8,264 nt of DNA from Planctomycetota bacterium (GTDB lineage: Bacteria > Planctomycetota > Planctomycetia > Planctomycetales > Planctomycetaceae), in assembly GCA_013151585.1 (NCBI GenBank), contig JAADHY010000198.1, forward strand, positions 1-8,264, written 5' to 3'. The translations under genes were made by a program, and so were the position numbers. Of this stretch, positions 1-6,600 are shown in pieces (within the stretch, counting starts at the first letter, position 1; the number at the start of each line of letters is the position of its first letter). A model generated the notes under the pieces. The model was given only the letters and a program-made list of their open reading frames with translations. It searched no databases and had not been told where the DNA came from.

Positions 1-1
1 G

Positions 2-49
2 CTCCGCCAATTGGTCGATCGCATTAACGAAGAACTGAGCGCTCAGTAA
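2..49 (+). CDS. C-terminal end of a gene entering from the left (partial)
   Basis: Reading from base 2, an open frame of 15 codons ends in TAA at 47-49. It gives the tail LRQLVDRINEELSAQ, an amphipathic, helix-like sequence typical of a soluble protein's C-terminus. Everything upstream lies outside the window, so no function can be given. It would converge on the kinase gene, whose stop is at 94-96 on the other strand, leaving a 44-bp gap. That compact tail-to-tail spacing supports a real gene end here. The evidence is only this short frame, so it could be chance. Confidence 0.45.
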   Translation, partial: LRQLVDRINEELSAQ

Positions 50-93
50 GGTCTCGTTGTGTGTCGGTACAAGCGGGCTTCAGAGGGTTCGCG

Positions 94-3000
94 TCAGCGG
101 CAGTCGAGATACCGCCGGGCTTCTTGAATGCGTTTCACTAGTTCCTCCGTGTTGCCGCTTCCCGTTTGATTCGGTGCCTGTTGCGGCAGCCGAGCCAGAA
201 CTCGCTCAGCCCGAGTCAGGTCGTTGCAAGCGGATTCTTTATCCTCCGGCCGACGGCTGGTGGCAAATCGATCCGCGAGAACCTGAGCGCGGAGAATATG
301 AGCGGCAGCCAAGGAACGCAAACAGGACGGGTTGGGCTGGGCTTCCGCCACCCCTTGAAGCGAACCGACGGCCTTCGAACAGATGGCGATGGCTTCGTCG
401 TACTGCCTCATTGCCCATCGGACTTGCGTGGCCACGAGACGAGCTTGGTTCAACTGCTCGCAATAGCTCCGTGTGTCCGGAAAGTCATCCTTCAGATTCT
501 GGAATTCGTTCAGCGCCGTACCGACCGCTTCGGTCGCTCGCTGAAGCCGTTGGTCGTGCGACGAGTCGCGACGTTCGTCCTGGCCGTTCCCCGAAGCCAG
601 AGCGAGCTCGAACAAAGCCTCGGCCAAATTCTGGTGAGACCGAGCGTAGTCTTCGCGGTACTCGCGGCTACGCGGGTTCTGTTGGAGAAGTTCGCGTTGA
701 ATCGAAATGGCTTTCTGCAGCCATCGGACGGCCTCTGAAGCCGCCTGGCGATGCTGCTCAGCGGTAGCCTTCTCGCTCCCGTTGCGCCATAGATAGAGGG
801 TCCCGAGATTGTTGTACGCGGTAGCGAGCTTTTGCCGAACCTTCCGTCGGTCTTCCTGCTTGGCCAGTTCTTGACGCGCCAATTCTTCGTAAATGTGGCG
901 GCAAAGCGTGAGTTGGTTTTCCGCTTCGTCCAGGTCGCCTGTCTGGAAAAGCAGCTTGTAAAAGTTGTTGTGCGTGCGTGCGACCTGGAACTTCCAATCC
1001 GTGGCGTCTTGCCGTCGTGTGGCGTGAGCGGCCAGCCATTCGCCCACTTCCAGAGCGCGACGATAATCCCGTCGAGCCTCGTCCGCTCGCGCCCGGTCCG
1101 TCCAAAGATCGCCGCGGTCGCGGTAGCACTTCAGCAACTGGAGTCGATACGACGGCTCATCCGGAAACCGCTTCACCAACGACTCGAACAGCTCGATTGC
1201 CTTCGAGAGTTCGCTTTCGGCGTCCTGATATTCGCCAAGCAAGTGGTAGATGCTTCCGAGCAACCTTCGGGCTTCGCCGAGATCCTCCAGGACAGTCCTG
1301 TCTGCGTGGCGGGTTTGCAGTTGACCGAACAATTGACGCGCTTCTTTGGCGACGTCTCGGCGGATGGGATCCATGCCCGGCACATCCTTGAGGGCTTCCT
1401 GGGCCAGGTAGATCAGAGCCTTTTTCAAGGTTTGGCGCGCAAGGTCCCTGTTTCGCTCCGCTTCGGCTTCGGCCCGATCAGCCTCCGCCTGAGCCTGTCG
1501 GCGCTGAGCGACCGCGGCCTGCAAGTGTTTCTTGGCCTCGGTCAGCTTCTTGTCTAATTGTGTCTTTTCGGCTTCCAGACGCTGCGTCGCATGCGCTAGT
1601 TGTTCGTTTTCCTGCTCGAGCCGCTTCCGGTCGCGCTGCAGCGCTTTCAATAGTTTCTTCGCCTCCTCGACCTCGTCCAGCGCTTGCTGCTTCTCCCGGT
1701 TGATCTCGTCGCGAACGTGAGCCGCTTCGGCCAATTCTTCCTTCACGGTCTGGAGTTGGCCGCTTCGCTCTTCCAGCTCCTCGTAGAGTCGCTTCTGATG
1801 CCGCCAAGCCAACGTAGACGCGATGGAGGCTGCCACTAATAGAATCGCAAGGAGGGACGATAACGAGGCCACAGTCGGATTGCGGCGACACCATTTCCGG
1901 AACCGCGTCCAAGTCGAGACGGGACGCGTCAGCGTGGGCTCACCGCGCAAGACGCGTTCCATTTCCTCGGCGACGGCTTGGGCGGATGCCAGCCGATCTC
2001 GCGGGTCTTTTTCCAAACATTTCAGACACACCGCTTCCAGGTCCGGATCTACATCCGGGTTGAGCAGTCGGGGAGCGACTGGCTCGCTCTGCGTCACCTG
2101 GATCAACGTGTCCATGACCGTGGGGGCCGAAAAGGGCGGCCGGCCGGTCAGTAAGTGGTAAAGGATCGCGCCTAAACCGTAAACATCGCTGTGAGGGCCG
2201 ATTCGATCCGTCAATCCCATTGCCTGTTCGGGCGGCATGTAGCTGGGCGTGCCCATGACCGATCCCTGGCGTGTTTGGCCGGCGTCGGTCTCGTCGATTC
2301 GCTTGGCGATGCCAAAGTCGGTGATCCGCGGCTGGCCATTGGGATCGATCAGCACGTTGGCCGGTTTCAGATCGCGGTGGATGATGGGCGGCCGACGGGT
2401 GTGGGCGAAGTGAACCGTTTCGGCGATGACTTTCATGTAGCGCGCGGCCGTGGCGCTGTCCATCGGCCGTTCGCGCACCAAGTCGGCCAGTGTCGGACCA
2501 TCGATGAATTCCATCGAGATGAAATGGCGGCCGTTGACTTCGCCCGACTCGATGATATGCACCACGTTCGGATGCTGCAGGCTGGCGGCGAGCTGGGCGT
2601 CGGCATGGAAACGGCGAATCTCTTCGCTTGTCGCCAGCTCCCCGGCCCGCATCAGCTTCAAAGCGACTGTCCGGTCGGGATGTCGCTGTCGCGCGCGAAA
2701 AACCACGCCCATCGCCCCATGAGCCACTTCTTCCAACAGCTCGTAATTCCCGAAGCGGCAGGGTGTCCGGCTGTCGCCCGAAGGGACCTCGTCCAGTGAC
2801 TGAGGAGGAGCAACCCTGGTCACATCGTCCGTGCCGCGGGCTGACTCCTTGTTCAACGGGTCGGCTTGGAGTGTTTCGCGGGCCACCATGCTCCACGGCG
2901 GCTTGGCGACCGGCCCGGCCGGTGCGTCCCGCTCCCGGTCCATTGGCGTCCCGCCAGCAAAAGGGGCCAGCGCTTTACGCACACGGTCCGCCTGCGTGTG

Positions 3001-3438
3001 GAACCGAAGCAGGTAGTCGTCCACGCTTGGCCGGTTTCCAAATCGCCGGCGAAGTTGAAACTCATGAACGATCAGCTCGGTCGGAACGTCATCGATCGTT
3101 CCGAGCACGTCGCTCCATTGACTGAGATAGTCTTCGATCAGCAAAACATCGACGGATGACCCGCCGCCGGTGCCAGCGCCGCCGCCTGCCCCGCTAGCAG
3201 ACTCGTCCCGCACGGCGCACGAGAAGTACCAGCGATTGGCCATATCGATCTTAATCAGCTCCAACAGCAGCGACCGGCGCGTTTCCGGTGCAGGGCAGGA
3301 CGCCGCGGCGAGAAACGGATCGATGGCCGGCGCCGCTCCACTCCGCCACGCCTGACTGAACTGGGTCACGACTTCCGCAGGTGTCGGCGGAGGATTCGCT
3401 TCCGGTCGGTCGTTCGACGCTGGAGGTTGCGCGGCCAT
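94..3438 (-). CDS. Membrane-anchored Hanks-type Ser/Thr protein kinase with coiled coil and TPR-like C-terminus
   Basis: A 1114-residue kinase that should phosphorylate Ser/Thr on protein substrates from the inner face of the cytoplasmic membrane. Residues 1-220 form an N-terminal region with helical segments (LLLELIKIDMANRW near 57-70, then PSVDDYLLRF near 137-146) split by a Gly-rich stretch at 81-95. The kinase domain is about 232-498: nucleotide loop AHGAMGVV (239-246), Lys261 in VALK, HRDLKPANVL with Asp356 and Asn361, DFG at 374-376, PPE in place of APE at 402-404, Asp418 in SDVYGLG, and Arg482. CRRNP (517-521) precedes a membrane helix at about 523-545. A charged coiled coil follows (about 548-675), then a DVPGMDPIRR segment (685-694) and TPR-like helical repeats (about 715-1090). 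With a cytoplasmic kinase and one helix, the C-terminal half should be extracytoplasmic and may sense a signal. Start: ATG with AAGG 5 nt upstream, and an in-frame TAG four codons before it, so no earlier start exists. Odd points: Ala239 replaces the first loop Gly and Asp280 sits where the helix-C Glu is expected. Family assignment is firm; ligand and substrates are unknown. Confidence 0.97.
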   Translation of the reverse strand: MAAQPPASNDRPEANPPPTPAEVVTQFSQAWRSGAAPAIDPFLAAASCPAPETRRSLLLELIKIDMANRWYFSCAVRDESASGAGGGAGTGGGSSVDVLLIEDYLSQWSDVLGTIDDVPTELIVHEFQLRRRFGNRPSVDDYLLRFHTQADRVRKALAPFAGGTPMDRERDAPAGPVAKPPWSMVARETLQADPLNKESARGTDDVTRVAPPQSLDEVPSGDSRTPCRFGNYELLEEVAHGAMGVVFRARQRHPDRTVALKLMRAGELATSEEIRRFHADAQLAASLQHPNVVHIIESGEVNGRHFISMEFIDGPTLADLVRERPMDSATAARYMKVIAETVHFAHTRRPPIIHRDLKPANVLIDPNGQPRITDFGIAKRIDETDAGQTRQGSVMGTPSYMPPEQAMGLTDRIGPHSDVYGLGAILYHLLTGRPPFSAPTVMDTLIQVTQSEPVAPRLLNPDVDPDLEAVCLKCLEKDPRDRLASAQAVAEEMERVLRGEPTLTRPVSTWTRFRKWCRRNPTVASLSSLLAILLVAASIASTLAWRHQKRLYEELEERSGQLQTVKEELAEAAHVRDEINREKQQALDEVEEAKKLLKALQRDRKRLEQENEQLAHATQRLEAEKTQLDKKLTEAKKHLQAAVAQRRQAQAEADRAEAEAERNRDLARQTLKKALIYLAQEALKDVPGMDPIRRDVAKEARQLFGQLQTRHADRTVLEDLGEARRLLGSIYHLLGEYQDAESELSKAIELFESLVKRFPDEPSYRLQLLKCYRDRGDLWTDRARADEARRDYRRALEVGEWLAAHATRRQDATDWKFQVARTHNNFYKLLFQTGDLDEAENQLTLCRHIYEELARQELAKQEDRRKVRQKLATAYNNLGTLYLWRNGSEKATAEQHRQAASEAVRWLQKAISIQRELLQQNPRSREYREDYARSHQNLAEALFELALASGNGQDERRDSSHDQRLQRATEAVGTALNEFQNLKDDFPDTRSYCEQLNQARLVATQVRWAMRQYDEAIAICSKAVGSLQGVAEAQPNPSCLRSLAAAHILRAQVLADRFATSRRPEDKESACNDLTRAERVLARLPQQAPNQTGSGNTEELVKRIQEARRYLDCR

Positions 3439-3443
3439 TTTCG

Positions 3444-3447
3444 CCTT
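3444..3447 (-). promoter_or_regulatory. Ribosome binding site of the kinase gene
   Basis: On the minus strand the sequence reads GGTAAGGCGAAA followed by ATG. AAGG lies 5 nt before the start codon, a standard Shine-Dalgarno position. An in-frame TAG at 3451-3453 rules out any start further upstream, so this site and the ATG at 3436-3438 fix the N-terminus. Confidence 0.65.
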
Positions 3448-3598
3448 ACCCTACCCCTTTTCTTGATCGGCGCGCCGCATGGGAAGCTGTTTCAGAAAGC
3501 GTCCGGTCGCGTGGAGGCCCCCGCGTCCTTAGACGGCCGCCGAGCGTATGCCCGCAAAGCGCACAGCGGCAACCTGAAATGCAAGCGACTGTTGATCA

Positions 3599-3627
3599 AG
3601 TATACCTGCGCGGTGTCGGATTGAAAG
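3599..3627 (-). promoter_or_regulatory. Weak candidate promoter for the kinase gene
   Basis: On the minus strand a TATACT box (3599-3604, 5 of 6 matches to the sigma-70 -10 consensus) is preceded after 17 bp by CTTTCA (3622-3627, only 3 of 6 matches to the -35 consensus). It lies in the 228-bp intergenic region and would give a leader of roughly 150 nt before the kinase ATG. The spacing is right but the -35 box is poor, and planctomycete promoters are poorly defined, so this is only a candidate. Confidence 0.25.
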
Positions 3628-3653
3628 CGCATAGTGGGGGGCTGCGGCTTTTC

Positions 3654-3666
3654 GCGGCAACGCCGC
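3654..3666 (-). terminator. Small GC hairpin directly after the giant gene's stop codon
   Basis: On the minus strand GCGGC-GTT-GCCGC forms a 5-bp stem with a 3-nt loop, starting at the base after the TGA at 3667-3669. The sequence after it begins GAAAAGCCGC and has no T run, so it lacks the second half of an intrinsic terminator. It may be a weak transcript-end structure or chance in GC-rich DNA. Confidence 0.2.
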
Positions 3667-6600
3667 TCAGAGCGTGTCGACCCAGTCGGCGAAGAAGGTG
3701 AACGACTCGTCGATTTCGGAGGAGCTTCCGAGAACCGTGTCGTCGCCGAGCCCTCCGGCCAAGGTGTCACGCGAGCCGCCTTGGCCTTTGACGTAATCGT
3801 CACCGTCGCCGCCCAGTGCGACGTCTTGACCGGCATTGCCGAGCAGGAGGTCGTTGCCATCGCCGCCGAGCAGGGTGTCGTTACCCACGCCACCGACCAG
3901 CCGGTCGTTGCCATCGCCCCCGGTCATTCCGTTGTTGCCGCTGGCGCTTTGCAGCGTGTCGTCGCCCGCCTGGCCGCGAAGCGTGTCGTTTCCAGCGCCC
4001 CCGTCGAGCTGGTCGTCGCCGGCTCCGCCATCCAGCCAATCGTTTCCGGCTTGGCCGAGTAGGGTATCACTGTCCCGGCCCCCGTCCAGCCGATCATGGC
4101 CAGCACCGCCAGCCAAGTAGTCGCGGCCGGTGCCCCCGAAAAGACTATCGCCGCTACCACCTTGCCCGTAAAGGAAGTCGTCCCCGCTACCGCCGTCCAG
4201 CCAATCGGCGCCGGCGTTGCCGAACAGGAAGTCGCGGCCAGGGCCGCCTTGCAAGGTGTCGGAACTGAGACCGCCCGCGAGCGTGTCGTCACCAAAGCCG
4301 CCGTCCACGACGTTGCTTCCGTCACCGGCGTTGACGAAGTCGTTGCCCGCGCCGGCGTAGATGGTGTCTGCGAAATCGCTGGCCACGATGACGTCATCCC
4401 CGTCACCGCCGAAGACGTACACGGCCTGCAGATTCGTGAACTCAGCCGCCGTGACACCGGATAGGTCGATCGCGTTGGCGCCGTCTCCGCCTGTGACAAC
4501 GATCTGCCGTACGTCACTGGCCGCGATCGTGCCGAGCGACGTGTCGAGCACTCCGTTGATCAGGATTTGCACGGCCCCAGCGGCATCGGTCTGGATCGTC
4601 AGACTGTCGTCGGGGGCGTCGGCCGCGATGCTGAGCATGCCTTGGCTGGCGTCGAAGGCGCTGGACCCGGGGTCGTCGGTCTGCACCACCACAGGCTGCA
4701 CGAACGGGTCATAGAAAATGATGATGGCATCGTCGCCATCGCGCCGTTCTTGATCGAAATCATTTGAGCCGATCGTTGTGTTGTCCGGAGCGTAGGAGTC
4801 CTCCCAGTAGACAGCCACCTGGCCGGTGAAGTCGCCGTCGTGATCGTGCGGGGCGTTGGGGAATCGCGGGTCGTCGCCTTCCAATATCAACTCGGTGCGG
4901 ATGTGGTGTTTCGGACCTTGTCCAAGATAATGGCTGTCGGGGTTCGCATCGGCGAACGAGAAGAAGGCCAGGGCGCGATCCTGGAACAGCAGCAGTTCGT
5001 TGGTTTGATCCAACACCGTGCCGTCCGGCACCAGCGGCGCGTTTGTCGGATTCGATTGCATGGTTGGATCGGTGGCCGGGTTGTCGGGGTCCTCCAGCAA
5101 GTTTTGGCTCGTCGAGTTTCGAACCAGATAGAACGCCAGCCGTTCCTGCGGCGTGACCGGCACGGCGATTCCCGCGGCCGAGCGGGTCAGGGCGGGCACT
5201 CCGTCTTTGTTCCGCAGAATCGTGATGTTGGCCGGATCGAGGGCAGCGGCGGCGTAATTTTCGTTGCGGTCGAGGGGCGCGGTGCTGATGATCGGCCGCT
5301 CGCCGCCCACGCGACCGTCCCAGGTGTCGACACGGTACAGCCCGAACTCGCTGTCCATGAACGAGGGCAAGGTCGTCGGCGGTAGGCCGTCGCCGTCCGG
5401 GTCCCATTGTCCGTCCATCGTCCATTCGAACTGCCAGTCGGGCAATTCCGCCGGATCGGGGTTGTCCGGGCCGGGCGTGAAGAGGAAGCCGGCTTCAGCC
5501 AAAGGATCAACGTAATTCCGTTGTGGAACTTCACCTGGATGGCGAGAGTCAGACGTGGACACCGGCGTCGGTTCGATGCCCGGCTTCGGATTTAGGACGG
5601 CCGCCCGCGAGAACTCGGACGTGCCGTCGTCTGGATGCGTCGCCGTGGCAACGATCCGCAGTTGTTTTTCAAACCGAGCGACGTCGGCTCGGTCGAGCAC
5701 CGCCAAGGCATCCGCCGAAATGTCTGCCCGCGTGAAGGTCACCGTCCGCGGGCTGAGGGCCTGATCCTGCGCGTAAAGGTCGGTCGCGATGAGCGTGGGC
5801 CCTTCGCGTCCGTCTCGGCCGGTTGCCGGCGTCAGCTCCGTGCCATCAGGCAGAAAGTCAGCCAAGAAAAACTCGATGGTCAACCCGGTGGCCACCGTCG
5901 GCGTCGGAACGTGATAGACCAACGTGAGCGTCTCGATCTGACCGCCGGCATCCCGGTCGGCGAAAACGTACAGAATCTCGGGCGTGTTCTGCAGTTGGTT
6001 GGCGCCAGTGTCGGCGTCGGAGTTGGTTGGCGTGCCGAAGTCCTTGTCGTTCAAGGTGACGTCATTGGCGAGTTCGCCGGCCGATGCCAGATCGATGCCA
6101 AGATTGCTGTTGGCGTAGATCGTGTTCTGCTGAATGCGGTTGCCGACGCCGCTTTCGATCCGAATCCCGTCGTCCGGATCGCCCGGCCCGGCCAAGGTCC
6201 CGTTGCCGGTGATCAGGTTGCCGCTGACGTCGATGCGATCTACGTCCGTGTAATGCAAGCCCGCGAAACCGTTGTTGGTGAACTCTCCATTCTGGATCGT
6301 GCCGTGCACGCCAGGACCCGGGTCGACCGTGATCAGCTCGACGCCGTTTTGCGCGTTGTCCTCAGCACGCGTGCCGGTGAGATTCACCGGGCCAATCGAC
6401 GCGGCCTGCAAACCGTCGGCCCCGTTTGACCGATAGACACCGCTCGTGTCTTCCAGCGAAGCGGCCGTGGAAAGCTCAGCGCCGTGTCCGCCGTTGGCCC
6501 GCATGACGACATCGACTAGTACGATGTCGTCCATGTTTGTCGCATCCAGGCCGTCGTCCGTGCTGGTCTCAATCTGCACGCGCGTAAAGACAGCATTACC

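Noticed and set aside
50..93. Bidirectional terminator between the convergent genes
   Set aside because: The 44-bp gap has no stem longer than 4 bp with a workable loop and no T run on either strand.
57..767. 236-codon open frame on the plus strand
   Set aside because: It lies opposite the kinase's C-terminal half and its translation is Arg/Pro/Ser-rich with no domain pattern. High GC and codon periodicity explain it.
832..1557. 241-codon open frame on the plus strand opposite the TPR and coiled-coil coding region
   Set aside because: It is a shadow of the minus-strand frame: its apparent Leu/Val/Phe-rich composition mirrors Lys/Glu/Gln codons of the coiled coil. There is no convincing ribosome binding site or family.
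1940..2896. 318-codon open frame on the minus strand in another frame of the kinase
   Set aside because: It overlaps the intact kinase catalytic domain, is rich in Arg/Gly/Ser/Pro, and no frameshift is needed to explain the kinase.
94..3438. Kinase read as a pseudokinase because of Ala239 and Asp280
   Set aside because: The catalytic Lys261, Asp356, Asn361 and DFG Asp374 are all intact, so loss of activity is not supported.
3634..4062. 142-codon plus-strand frame with a repeated VVAIA-like pattern
   Set aside because: The repetition is the complement of the RTX codons (GGxGxD), so it is an antisense artefact of the array.
5635..6429. 264-codon plus-strand open frame
   Set aside because: It lies opposite continuous beta-helix and beta-sandwich coding sequence; its Val/Arg/Asp-rich translation mirrors Asp/Thr/Asn codons.
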